From positions 157,792-221,791 of the forward strand of contig NZ_CABPSC010000008.1 of NCBI RefSeq assembly GCF_902459585.1: a stretch of DNA of 64,000 nt, written 5' to 3'. Below the pieces are notes generated by a model, which was not told the origin of the DNA, did no database searches, and worked only from the letters and a program-made list of their open reading frames with translations. Of this stretch, positions 17,975 through 26,580 are shown piece by piece. Source of the DNA: Pandoraea nosoerga. Lineage in GTDB: Bacteria > Pseudomonadota > Gammaproteobacteria > Burkholderiales > Burkholderiaceae. The position numbers were made by a program, and so were the translations under genes. The stretch's first letter is position 1; each line of letters starts with the position of its first letter.

Positions 17975-18445
17975 AGCCGGGGTGAATGACGGCGGTGCAT
18001 TTTCTATTTAATAGATTAAATAGGTATTTCGGATGCATCGATTTTTTGCCGGTTTTTCGCACGGATTCAGCGTCGGAGTACTATAGAATCACCTGGTTTT
18101 CGCGACGATCTGGAGCGACACGCACGGACGGTCGCGAGCCGCCCGGCGCGGCGATTCCAGGCGGCGGGATCAGGGGCAGGCGGGCTGTCAACAGCCTGCA
18201 ATCGTGGGAGAGCACAATACGGCGCAGCACGGATCCGAAGGCACGGGGCGCGACAAGCCGGGGATCGGGAACGAGGAAAAGAGTTCGACGCGTAAACCAG
18301 AATTGGCAGGTATTTGCCGGCATCGAGAATGCCGGTCGCGACCAGAGCATCTGTCCGGGGAAAAGACAGAAACGCGACCCGAATGAGGCGAAACCTTTGC
18401 CAACGTAAGAAGTGAATAATATTAGAACGAGCGTTTGATTTTCGG
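17975..18445. other. Intergenic region between two c-di-GMP genes
   Basis: The 471 bp contain an AT-rich perfect inverted repeat at 18004-18023 (listed separately), a TACTATAGAAT stretch at 18078-18088 that could hold a -10 element, and several GC-rich hairpins. No gene is supported. Confidence 0.5.
18004..18023. promoter_or_regulatory. AT-rich perfect inverted repeat
   Basis: CTATTTAA (18004-18011), a 4-base centre TAGA and TTAAATAG (18016-18023) form a perfect 8-bp inverted repeat in otherwise GC-rich DNA, about 30 bp after the GGDEF-EAL stop. It may be a protein-binding site; without a GC-rich stem and T-tract it is not a normal terminator. Confidence 0.5.
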
Positions 18446-20026
18446 ATGAGGATACGGCATTGGCTTTATGCCGCGTGCGTCTCGGTTGGCGTGCTGGTCG
18501 CCTGCTGGATTGCGGCGGACCGGACCGCCACTTCGCTGGTCGGCGACAAGCTTGCACAGAATGTCGATGCGGAGCAGACCGTCGCCGAGCGGGTGGCCGA
18601 CGGCATGGTGCACGCCATCAACACGGACCTGGCGATGGTGCGAGCCATTCCCTCGACGCTGGCCGAAGTGGACCTGCTGCGCGACGTGCTGCGTCCGGCA
18701 GGCGGGGCGTCGGGCGCGGAGCTCGTGACGCGCGCCAACGAGTTTCTGCATGGCGCGCAGGGCTATTTCGGCGTTGACCGCATCTGGGTGATCGACGCCC
18801 GCGGCATCTGCGTGGCGGCGAGCAACTTCCGCGACACGCCGTCGCCGCTGGGCCAGTCGGTCGCCGGCATGCCATACGTGACTCAGGCGCTGCTTGGCGC
18901 TCGCTTCGAGAGCTACGCGGCCGGCTGGGAGCAACAGGCGCCCGGCCTCTATTTCAGCGCCCCCATCTACCGCGACGGCACACTCGTTGGCGTCGTCATG
19001 ACGAAGATCGGCCTCACGCGCCTGCGCCATTGGGTGGGAAGCGGCGAGTCATTCGTGACCGATGGCAACGGCGTGGTGATCATGGCCAACGACCCGCGCT
19101 TCGAGAATCGCTTCATGCTCGACGGCAAAGTCGGCTCGATGCCCTTTCCGGAGCGCATGGCGCTCTACCAGCATGACGATTTCGCGCGCATGCCGATCAC
19201 GCAGTTCAAACGCTCGCCAGGGCGCGCCAACGCGTGGGTGCCGCAGGAATTGCTCGATCGGATGTCGGCGTTTGGCGACTTCTCCCAACCGTTCGTGATC
19301 GCTTCGCGCCCGAGTGCGAGCAACGACCTCATCGTCTACGCGGTCGAAGACGTCGAAGCATGGGAGGCGCTCACGCGTCAGCACGCGAAGGATCTGGCGC
19401 TGTGCTTCCTGCTGTATCTGGGCGGCGTGATCATCGTGGCGCTGCTGAGCTGGAGCTACTGGCGCGAGCGTGTGCGCCATCGCGAGGCGCGTCAGTCGAA
19501 CGAGGAACTACGCGCGGCGAACAATCAGCTCGCCTTCGAAGCCAGCTACGACGAGCTGACAGGCAGCCTCACGCGCCGGTATTTCTTCCACCGTTTCGAT
19601 CAGCTGCTCGAGGCCGCTCAGCGCAGAAACGAGCCGATGAGCCTGATCGTGACCGATCTGGATCACTTCAAGTCGATCAACGACACCTACGGGCATGCCA
19701 TCGGCGATCAGGTGCTGTGCCGCTTCGTGCTCGTGTGTTCGTCGACGTTGCGCGGCGACGACCTCATCGGCCGCATCGGCGGCGAGGAGTTTGCGATTCT
19801 GCTGCCCGGGGCGACGGAGCGCGATGCACTGCGAGTCGCCGACCGGATTCGCGAGCGTTGCAAGCGCGAGTCGCTCGAAGGCAGCGAGCCGCCGCTGCGC
19901 TTCTCGGCAAGTTTCGGCATCACCGAGTGGCAGGACGAGGATTCGCCGATGAACATGGTCGAGCGTGCGGACATGGCCCTCTATCGCGCCAAGCGCGCCG
20001 GGCGAGATCGCTGCTGGGTGTTTTAG
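18446..20026 (+). CDS. Membrane diguanylate cyclase, Cache + GGDEF
   Basis: The 526-residue protein has an N-terminal helix (about 5-24), a periplasmic Cache-type domain (GYFGVDRIWVIDARGICVA, YFSAPIYRDGTLVGVV) to about residue 310, a second helix (about 320-340) and a C-terminal GGDEF domain. The active-site signature is GGEEF at 445-449 with DLDHFKSINDTYGH, so it should make c-di-GMP. No RxxD inhibitory site is evident directly upstream of GGEEF. No partner gene is adjacent; it lies 471 bp after another c-di-GMP gene on the same strand. Confidence 0.93.
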   Translation: MRIRHWLYAACVSVGVLVACWIAADRTATSLVGDKLAQNVDAEQTVAERVADGMVHAINTDLAMVRAIPSTLAEVDLLRDVLRPAGGASGAELVTRANEFLHGAQGYFGVDRIWVIDARGICVAASNFRDTPSPLGQSVAGMPYVTQALLGARFESYAAGWEQQAPGLYFSAPIYRDGTLVGVVMTKIGLTRLRHWVGSGESFVTDGNGVVIMANDPRFENRFMLDGKVGSMPFPERMALYQHDDFARMPITQFKRSPGRANAWVPQELLDRMSAFGDFSQPFVIASRPSASNDLIVYAVEDVEAWEALTRQHAKDLALCFLLYLGGVIIVALLSWSYWRERVRHREARQSNEELRAANNQLAFEASYDELTGSLTRRYFFHRFDQLLEAAQRRNEPMSLIVTDLDHFKSINDTYGHAIGDQVLCRFVLVCSSTLRGDDLIGRIGGEEFAILLPGATERDALRVADRIRERCKRESLEGSEPPLRFSASFGITEWQDEDSPMNMVERADMALYRAKRAGRDRCWVF

Positions 20027-20307
20027 CTGGAACCGGCCGCACCGCAAGCGGCACGAGCGCCGCGGCGCCGCCGGCCGGTGCTGAGCTCGGCGGCCGCCGA
20101 CGCGGCCCTCACCCTCGCCGCGGGTTTGCACCCGGTGTGCGCGGTACGTCGACTTCGCTCACCTGCCGGCGGTGTTACCAATGTCACGTTTGGTAACCAA
20201 AGCGCGGACACTTTCGCCGCATTTCACGGGAACCTGCATGTCTAATGATCCGTGCGGGGCCGGCGTCGCTGACCCTGGCGTCAAGAACTCATGCGGGAGA
20301 CATCATT

Positions 20308-20553
20308 GTGAAACGCTTGTCCATGCTCACCGGCGGTGCTGCCATTGTCATGCTGATGGCGGGCTGCGTGGCCGTGCCGTATGGCCAGCCGGCATACGGC
20401 GCCTACGGCTACGACGACTATTACGGCTACGGCTATGCGCCGGGCTACGCGGTGGCGCCGGCGCCCGTGGTGACCTTCGGCGTCTCGGGCGGCTATTACC
20501 GCGGCTACCGCGACGGCTGGCGCGGCGGACGTGGATGGGGCTGGCGCCATTGA
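20308..20553 (+). CDS. Small Tyr/Gly-rich lipoprotein (GTG start)
   Basis: From a GTG with a GGGAGA site 7 bp upstream, the frame gives 81 residues. The signal peptide ends in a lipobox (MLMAGC, Cys at residue 20), and the mature part is rich in Tyr and Gly (YDDYYGYGYAPGY) and ends RGGRGWGWRH. It should be anchored in the outer or inner membrane. Low-complexity lipoproteins of this type are common in Burkholderiaceae. No function is known to me. Confidence 0.75.
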   Translation: MKRLSMLTGGAAIVMLMAGCVAVPYGQPAYGAYGYDDYYGYGYAPGYAVAPAPVVTFGVSGGYYRGYRDGWRGGRGWGWRH

Positions 20554-20632
20554 CGCCGGCGTTCACACCTCGCGGCGCATGCCGCGCATGACCTTGGCCG
20601 AACGTTGCCGGCGCCGGTCTCGGCGCAGGTGC

Positions 20633-20830
20633 TCAGAACTCGGAGAGGGCGAAATCTTCCTTGGAAACGTCGCATTCGGGGCAGCGCCAGTCGGCGGGCA
20701 CGTCGGCCCAGCGCGTACCCGGGGCGAGGCCGTCGTTCGGCGCGCCTTCGGCTTCGTTGTAGATCCAGCCGCAGATCAGGCAAATCCAGCTCTTGAACTC
20801 GGTAGGGGCTTCCAGCGTGGTGGTGGTCAT
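20633..20830 (-). CDS. Rubredoxin
   Basis: The 65-residue protein has the two CxxC iron ligand pairs, CLICG and CPECD, around WIYNEAEGAPNDGLAPGTRWADVPADW, the standard rubredoxin layout. It binds one Fe(Cys)4 and carries single electrons in the cytoplasm. The ATG at 20830 gives the usual N-terminus; an upstream in-frame ATG would add 31 residues without similarity. It is not next to an alkane hydroxylase or rubredoxin reductase. Confidence 0.95.
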   Translation of the reverse strand: MTTTTLEAPTEFKSWICLICGWIYNEAEGAPNDGLAPGTRWADVPADWRCPECDVSKEDFALSEF

Positions 20831-20970
20831 GATGTGGGTCACAGGGGAAAACTTGCGCGACCCGCATTGTAAGGCACCGGCATGGCGAAATCGTGCATGC
20901 CGCGCGGCTTTCGAAAGACGCATTTAATCCAGATCAATCGGCGCCGGACGACGCCGGCGCGCTCGTGGGC

Positions 20971-21282
20971 TCACCAGTGAATCTGATTGAGCAGGATGGG
21001 CGCCATCTGGGCGAGCGAGTTCAGCAGTGACATGGCGGTATCGCGGTGCGACACTTCCTTCCACAGCCGGCTCTTCTCGACCACCCGTTGCCGGTCTTCC
21101 GGCGTCTGCACGTCGGGCGAGCGCAGCGCCTTGATCAGATCGATCACCGAAGCGCGGTCCACGGTCTCGGTGACCGAGTGGCGCGCGAGCAGCTCGTCCA
21201 GGTGGACGCGCTCCTCTTCTGTCGCAAGGCTGTCGGCTGACGACGGTGCAGTGGAAACCTTCGGTTTGTCGGATTGAGTCAT
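20971..21282 (-). CDS. Conserved-looking hypothetical protein, 103 residues
   Basis: The start MTQSDKPKVS is chosen because GGGAGA lies 8 bp before it. The protein is soluble and alpha-helical, with an acidic, Ser/Thr-rich N-terminus and a core ERVHLDELLARHSVTETVDR. I do not recognise the family. It is transcribed towards rubredoxin, 140 bp away, and its promoter region is the 381-bp gap that contains the DnaA-box cluster. Confidence 0.7.
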   Translation of the reverse strand: MTQSDKPKVSTAPSSADSLATEEERVHLDELLARHSVTETVDRASVIDLIKALRSPDVQTPEDRQRVVEKSRLWKEVSHRDTAMSLLNSLAQMAPILLNQIHW

Positions 21283-21570
21283 ACGAGACGTTCTCCCGGA
21301 ATGGCTGAAATGCATCGCGAGGTATCGCGTGTCTCCATCATAGGCCGATTCCGAGAGACTGCGAACCCTGGGAGACGCCCCGGATCCTCGGCCCCCGACC
21401 GCGGCCCCGACCCTTTTTCCCGGCGGGCGGCCGCGTGTCAAAGCGATGACGCCGTTGCACAGATGCGGAGAGAAACGTCAAGCGCAAAAAATTTGCCCAG
21501 GCGTGACGCCGAAACGGGCAATCCTCTTGACAGCGTGTAACGGCGGGCATCTCGAAGGCGTGCTGCCGGG

Positions 21571-21605
21571 TTATCCAGTGGGTTATCCACAGAAGCTGTG
21601 GGTAA
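21571..21605. promoter_or_regulatory. Cluster of three DnaA-box-like 9-mers
   Basis: TTATCCAGT (21571-21579), a perfect DnaA box TTATCCACA (21583-21591) and, on the other strand, TTACCCACA (21597-21605) lie within 35 bp. The last two form an inverted pair with a 5-bp centre. The surrounding gap 21283-21663 has no other gene. It is not near dnaA/dnaN/gyrB, so it is not expected to be oriC. Confidence 0.5.
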
Positions 21606-21663
21606 CTCGTGAGCGCGAGGGCCTGGCGTGCCGGTGACAGTGCCGTGGCGCCCCGATGACGTG

Positions 21664-22080
21664 TCAGCGCAGCAGCGGGCGCAGCATGAGCAGCGCGAAG
21701 AAGAGCGCGACGCCTACCGGCAGCAAGCCGGTGAAGAAGGCGGGCCAGGGGGCGCGGCCTCGGCGGCGCGCGCCGAACGACGAAATCAATCCGGCGCACA
21801 GGCACAGCACGCCGACGCCCCAGGTCGGGTTCGGGCTTTTGAGCACCCACGCGGCAGCGGCGGTCAGCCCGAGCCATGCGAGCGGCAATGCGCCGGGCGG
21901 CGGTGCCGTTACGGCGGGCGGCGAGGGCGCGTTGCGCCGGGCGTCGTGGTCACCGCGCGTCATGGGCGCGTCGACGGCATTGCGGCGAGCGGCGGTGTTC
22001 GACGCATCGGGCTTGTCAGATGCATCAGGGGCATCAGGTGTATCAGACGTATCGCGCGTATCAGAGGGATCTGCAGCCAT
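21664..22080 (-). CDS. Small membrane protein with Asp/Ala/Pro-repeat N-terminus
   Basis: The 138-residue protein starts MAADPSDTRDTSDTPDAPDA: about 40 low-complexity hydrophilic residues encoded by near-repeats of 9 bp. Two or three membrane helices follow (LAWLGLTAAAAWVL, VGVLCLCAGLIS, FFTGLLPVGVALFFALLML). An ATG ten codons further upstream is possible. I do not recognise a family. The repeat section should vary in length between strains. Confidence 0.6.
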   Translation of the reverse strand: MAADPSDTRDTSDTPDAPDASDKPDASNTAARRNAVDAPMTRGDHDARRNAPSPPAVTAPPPGALPLAWLGLTAAAAWVLKSPNPTWGVGVLCLCAGLISSFGARRRGRAPWPAFFTGLLPVGVALFFALLMLRPLLR

Positions 22081-22199
22081 CGATGATTTCGGAAAGAGCG
22101 GAGTGTGCAACGCCGGGCGGCGCGCGAAAGCCGCAGCATAGCAAACGCAGCGTGTCGATGCTCATGAGACGAGGCCGCGCAGGGCGGCCCGGCGGCCGC

Positions 22200-22226
22200 G
22201 GCATGCGCGGCATGCGCGGCATGCGC
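22200..22226. repeat. 9-bp tandem repeat GGCATGCGC x3
   Basis: Three exact copies occupy 22200-22226, followed by a degenerate GGTGCGGCGC. They lie in the 362-bp gap between the membrane-protein gene (starting at 22080 on the minus strand) and the LexA-controlled gene at 22443. The rest of that gap holds only the LexA site and its promoter. Confidence 0.85.
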
Positions 22227-22384
22227 GGTGCGGCGCGTTGGCGTACCAGACGGTGCCGGAATTTTCGTCGTTGGGAAAAAAAGAGGGGGGGCCGTTTCCG
22301 TCCCGCCACATCAAGTGTTGCAGTTCCGAAACATGGGTCCGAGAATCGACCTGTGCATGGCCCCATTCCCAGATTCCCTGGATA

Positions 22385-22400
22385 CTGTATATAATCACAG
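22385..22400 (+). promoter_or_regulatory. LexA (SOS) box overlapping a TATAAT -10 element
   Basis: CTGT-ATATAATC-ACAG is a perfect CTGT-N8-ACAG LexA core with TA on each side, 42 bp before the ATG at 22443. It contains an exact TATAAT (22390-22395), and TTCCCA at 22366-22371 lies 18 bp upstream as a possible -35, so bound LexA would block the promoter. Confidence 0.8.
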
Positions 22401-22442
22401 TATTTCGCGTAGTGTTTCATTGACGGCGAGACAGAACCTCTC

Positions 22443-22676
22443 ATGAAAGCCAACTATTCCATCGCCGAGATCGAGCAGGCGATCAACTACTGGACACGGC
22501 GCCAGGCGGCCGACAGCCATTGGGCACTGTGCCCGGCCGCGCGTGTGCTGGCCGACGTCTATGGCGAAATGATCTACCGGCACGATACGAGCATCGCGGC
22601 CGACGCCCTCGACGAGCAGCAAAGCCAGGCCATCGAGACGGCCCTGCATCAGATGGAACTCGGCCTCGCCCCGTGA
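22443..22676 (+). CDS. DUF3717-type small protein, probably SOS-regulated
   Basis: The 77-residue soluble protein begins MKANYSIAEIEQAINYWTRR, the segment I associate with DUF3717, a Burkholderiales family of unknown function. It is mostly helical and contains CPAARVLADVYGEMIY. A perfect LexA box covers its promoter, so it should be induced by DNA damage (inference). It ends 5 bp before the stop of the convergent PAS-GGDEF-EAL gene. Confidence 0.8.
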   Translation: MKANYSIAEIEQAINYWTRRQAADSHWALCPAARVLADVYGEMIYRHDTSIAADALDEQQSQAIETALHQMELGLAP

Positions 22677-22681
22677 GGTCC

Positions 22682-25441
22682 TTACGCGTCCTTTGAATCC
22701 GGCGCGCCGGGAGCGTCCGTCGAGCCGGGTGCCTTGATGCGAGTGTTCGCGGGCGCCGTTGCGGGAGTGTTTGAGGGCGTCCGTGCGGACGCCATCAGCA
22801 CTTGCGCGCCAACGTTCCCACCTGCTCTCGCGCGCCGCGCGGACCATTGCACGAGCCAGCGCTCGAAGTCGCTGGCCGGCAGCGCGGGCGAAAACAGATA
22901 TCCCTGTGCCACGCGATAGCCTTGTGCGATGAGCAGATCGCACTGCGCTTGCGTCTCCACGCCCTCGGCGACGACCGTGAGACGCAGGTTGCGGCCAATG
23001 CTGATGATCGCGTTGGTCAGCGCGCGCACCGTTTCGTCGCGCGCGATGTCGTGCACGAAGCTGCGATCGAGCTTCAGTTCGGAGACCGGCAGGCGGCGCA
23101 GATACCCGAGGCTGGAGTAGCCCGTGCCGAAGTCGTCCATCGACAGGCGAACGCCCATGCCGTGGACTTCTTCGATGATGCGCAGCGTGCTCGGGTTGTG
23201 ATCCATCAGCACGCTCTCCGTGATCTCGACGGCCAGGCACGAGGCAGGCAGATCGTGATCGGCGAGCGCTCGTGCGATGGTGCGCGGCAGATCGTGGTCG
23301 TGGAAGTTGGTCGGCGAAAGATTGACCGATACGCTCTCGATGCCCACGCCGCGCCGTCGCCAATCGGCCAATTGACGACACGACTCGCGCAGCGTCCAGT
23401 TGCCCAGTTCTCCGATCAGCCCGCATTCCTCGGCCAGCGCGATGAAGCGCGAGGGCGGCACTTCGCCGTATTGCGGATGCGCCCAGCGCGTAAGGGCTTC
23501 GACACCGTACACCGATTCGTCGAGCAGATTGATCTGCGGCTGGTAGAAGAGCTCGAGCGCGCCGCGGCGCAGGGCGTCGCGCAGGGCGGTCTCCAGCTCG
23601 AGCCGCTCCTGCGCGCGGATGTTCATGTCCTCGTGGTAGACGCGCACGCTGCCCGGGCTGGCCATCTTGGCCTGATACATTGCCATGTCCGCGCGCTGGA
23701 GCAGCAGGTCGAAGTCCTTGCCGTGATTCGGGTACAGGCTGATGCCGAAGCTGCCCGAGGGCGCGAGCGTCACGCCGTCGACCTGGCAGGGCGCGCTCAG
23801 CGCGCCGCGCAGGCGCTCGATGGCGATGTCGAGCCGCTGCGGATCGCACTCGGTGAGCACGGCCACGAACTCGTCGCCCGAGAGCCGTGCCACGATGTCC
23901 GCCCCGCGCAGCGCGCGCCGCAATCGCTGGGCGATCGTGCGCAGCAGCACGTCGCCGGCCTGATGTCCGAGCGAGTCGTTTACCTGCTTGAAGCGGTCCA
24001 GGTCGATGAAGACGACGGCCATGCGCGTGCCGAGTTCCTGCGCACTGGCAATGGCCTGCGCAGCCAGCACGCCGAGCATGCTGCGATTGGGCAGCCCGGT
24101 GAGGCTGTCGGAAAACGCGAGCTGACGGATGCGCGTGCGAGATTCGTCGCGCTCGAATGCAAGCTTGCACAGATGCACGCATACGTCGACGAGACGCTCG
24201 TGCAGGGCGTCCGGCCCGCGCGGCGTGCGGTAGTAGAACGCCAGCACGCCAAGCACGCGGCCGTCGTTGGCGATGACCGGCATCGCCCACGAGGCGGCCA
24301 GACCGAAGCCGGCGGCCACCTCACGATAGTCGGCCCAGCGCGGGTCGTTCGCGATGTCGGCGACGATCACCGGGCGCGCATGGAACGCCGCCGCACCGCA
24401 CGTGCCCACGTTCGGCCCGATCGCCACGCCGTCGACCGTCTGATGGTACTGCGCCGGCAGGCTCGGCCCGGCTTGCGGGCGCAGCCGCCCTTCGGCGTCC
24501 ACGCGCACTACCGACGCCATGACCTCGGGGGCGATCTGCTCCAGCTCGCGGCACACGAGGGTGAGAACTTCCACGAGCGGCGCATCGCGCACCATGGCGG
24601 CGAGCGCCTTGTGCTGCAGTACTTCCTGAATCTTCGACTGCGTGATGTCGGTAAACAGCACCACGGCGTTCACGAGCTTGCCGCCGGCGTCGAGAATCGG
24701 ATTGGTGACGATCGACACCCAGAGCGGCTGACGCTGGGCGGTGCGCACGAGCACCTCGCAATGGCAGCTGCGGCCGTCGCGCGCCGAGACGAGGCAGCCG
24801 GTGAGCGCCTGCCGGACGTCGACGGCCGCCGCGCCCTCGGCCAGCTCTTCGGCGCGGATCTCGCCGAACGGCACGTGCGCCGAGCGGCCCAGCACTTCGT
24901 CGGCGCGGTAGCCGAGCATGCGCGTGAAGCCGGCGTTCACGTAGCACACGCTGCCCTGGGCGTCGGTGATAAGCACCGCGTTGTCCGTTTCGTCCACGCT
25001 CAGCGAGAGCAGATGGAGGCGGGCGTCGTCGGCCGCCTGGCGCTCCACGCGCGCGGTGACGTCGACGGCGAGCTTGATCACGTAGGCGAGCTCGCCCTTG
25101 TCGTTGAACACGGGGTTGTAGGTGGCTTCGAGCCAGACGGGGGCGCCGTCGTGGCGGCGCCGGCGCACCTGGCCGGTGTGCGAGTGGCCGGTGGCGATCA
25201 CGCGCTCGAGCGCGTCGCCGCAGGCGGGATCGCCGGGCGCACAGAGCATGGCGTGCGGTTTGCCGAGCAGATCGGCGCGCGGATAGCCGAAGACGCCGAG
25301 CAGCCTGTCGTTGACGTCGACGATGATGCCGTCCGGCGTCAGTGTGAGCATGCCGAGCGAGCGGTCGAGCGCTTCCAGAAGCGCTTCGCGCCCCGGGGGC
25401 AGTGTGGCGCCGGCGGGAGACGGTGAGCCGGGTTCGACCAT
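22682..25441 (-). CDS. Cytoplasmic PAS-PAS-GAF-GGDEF-EAL c-di-GMP enzyme
   Basis: The 919-residue protein has PAS 1 (about 20-130: LTLTPDGIIVDVNDRLLGVFGYP), PAS 2 (about 150-270: VCYVNAGFTRMLGYRADEVLG), GAF (about 290-440), GGDEF (SGDEF at 521-525, with DLDRFKQVNDSLGH) and EAL (EALTRW from about 648, DDFGTGYSSLGYLRRLPV). SGDEF is a common variant, and both domains look competent. There is no membrane helix. The start at 25441 is preceded by GAGGAGGA at 8 bp; an ATG 37 codons upstream is less likely. Signals are probably small ligands or redox state. Confidence 0.93.
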   Translation of the reverse strand: MVEPGSPSPAGATLPPGREALLEALDRSLGMLTLTPDGIIVDVNDRLLGVFGYPRADLLGKPHAMLCAPGDPACGDALERVIATGHSHTGQVRRRRHDGAPVWLEATYNPVFNDKGELAYVIKLAVDVTARVERQAADDARLHLLSLSVDETDNAVLITDAQGSVCYVNAGFTRMLGYRADEVLGRSAHVPFGEIRAEELAEGAAAVDVRQALTGCLVSARDGRSCHCEVLVRTAQRQPLWVSIVTNPILDAGGKLVNAVVLFTDITQSKIQEVLQHKALAAMVRDAPLVEVLTLVCRELEQIAPEVMASVVRVDAEGRLRPQAGPSLPAQYHQTVDGVAIGPNVGTCGAAAFHARPVIVADIANDPRWADYREVAAGFGLAASWAMPVIANDGRVLGVLAFYYRTPRGPDALHERLVDVCVHLCKLAFERDESRTRIRQLAFSDSLTGLPNRSMLGVLAAQAIASAQELGTRMAVVFIDLDRFKQVNDSLGHQAGDVLLRTIAQRLRRALRGADIVARLSGDEFVAVLTECDPQRLDIAIERLRGALSAPCQVDGVTLAPSGSFGISLYPNHGKDFDLLLQRADMAMYQAKMASPGSVRVYHEDMNIRAQERLELETALRDALRRGALELFYQPQINLLDESVYGVEALTRWAHPQYGEVPPSRFIALAEECGLIGELGNWTLRESCRQLADWRRRGVGIESVSVNLSPTNFHDHDLPRTIARALADHDLPASCLAVEITESVLMDHNPSTLRIIEEVHGMGVRLSMDDFGTGYSSLGYLRRLPVSELKLDRSFVHDIARDETVRALTNAIISIGRNLRLTVVAEGVETQAQCDLLIAQGYRVAQGYLFSPALPASDFERWLVQWSARRARAGGNVGAQVLMASARTPSNTPATAPANTRIKAPGSTDAPGAPDSKDA

Positions 25442-25637
25442 CGCGACGTCCTCCTCGGACGACCTGCGGACAATGTCGGGGGTGACTTGGGCTGGCACGC
25501 CAAAAACGCTTTCAAGTATAGCGGCCCGCGCGGGCGGGCTCACATGGGGCAAACCGGGAGGGCGCCGTGGCGCAGCGCCTTGGCGCCGGTCCGGCGCGCC
25601 TCGGACGGAGTATTTGCGCTGCTGCCGCCGCGCCGGC

Positions 25638-25856
25638 TCAGGCCGCCTTGACGCGAATGCGCACGTCGTCGACCGCCACGGTCTGGCCTGCGCGGATTTT
25701 GCAGGTCTTGCGGGTCTCGGTCCGGCCGTCCACGCTCACCGCGCCGCTGGCCACGAGAGCCTTGCCTGCGCCGCCGGAGTCCACGAGCCCGCAGAGCTTG
25801 AGCAGGTCGTTCAGGGCGATGAATTCGCCGTTCAGTTCGAAAGTGACGTTTTGCAT
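25638..25856 (-). CDS. S4-domain RNA-binding protein (YbcJ-like)
   Basis: The 72-residue protein is a single S4 fold: NGEFIALNDLLKLCGLVDSGGAGKALVASGAVSVDG, then ETRKTCKIRAGQTVAV. It matches the small YbcJ/ribosome-associated S4 proteins, which bind structured RNA, in length and motif order. The ATG at 25856 is favoured because upstream in-frame sequence has no similarity. It overlaps no neighbour and lies 107 bp downstream of the TMEM175 gene. Confidence 0.88.
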   Translation of the reverse strand: MQNVTFELNGEFIALNDLLKLCGLVDSGGAGKALVASGAVSVDGRTETRKTCKIRAGQTVAVDDVRIRVKAA

Positions 25857-25962
25857 GATGGTGCGGATACTACGTAAAAACCCGATGCCCGTCGACTGCC
25901 GCCCCACGATGCCCCACGACGCGCATGGTATGCCCACGGACCCGCCGGCATTTCCGGCCGTC

Positions 25963-26544
<582 letters not shown>

Positions 26545-26580
26545 AGTCGGTATTCGTCGGCGTCTCGATGGTTGTCGATG

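Noticed and set aside
15324-18445. c-di-GMP riboswitch upstream of the GGDEF genes
   Set aside because: No GEMM-like conserved segments were recognised in either gap.
21283-21663. Chromosomal origin of replication
   Set aside because: Despite DnaA-like boxes, there is no dnaA, dnaN, gyrB, rnpA/rpmH or parAB nearby and no AT-rich unwinding element next to the boxes.
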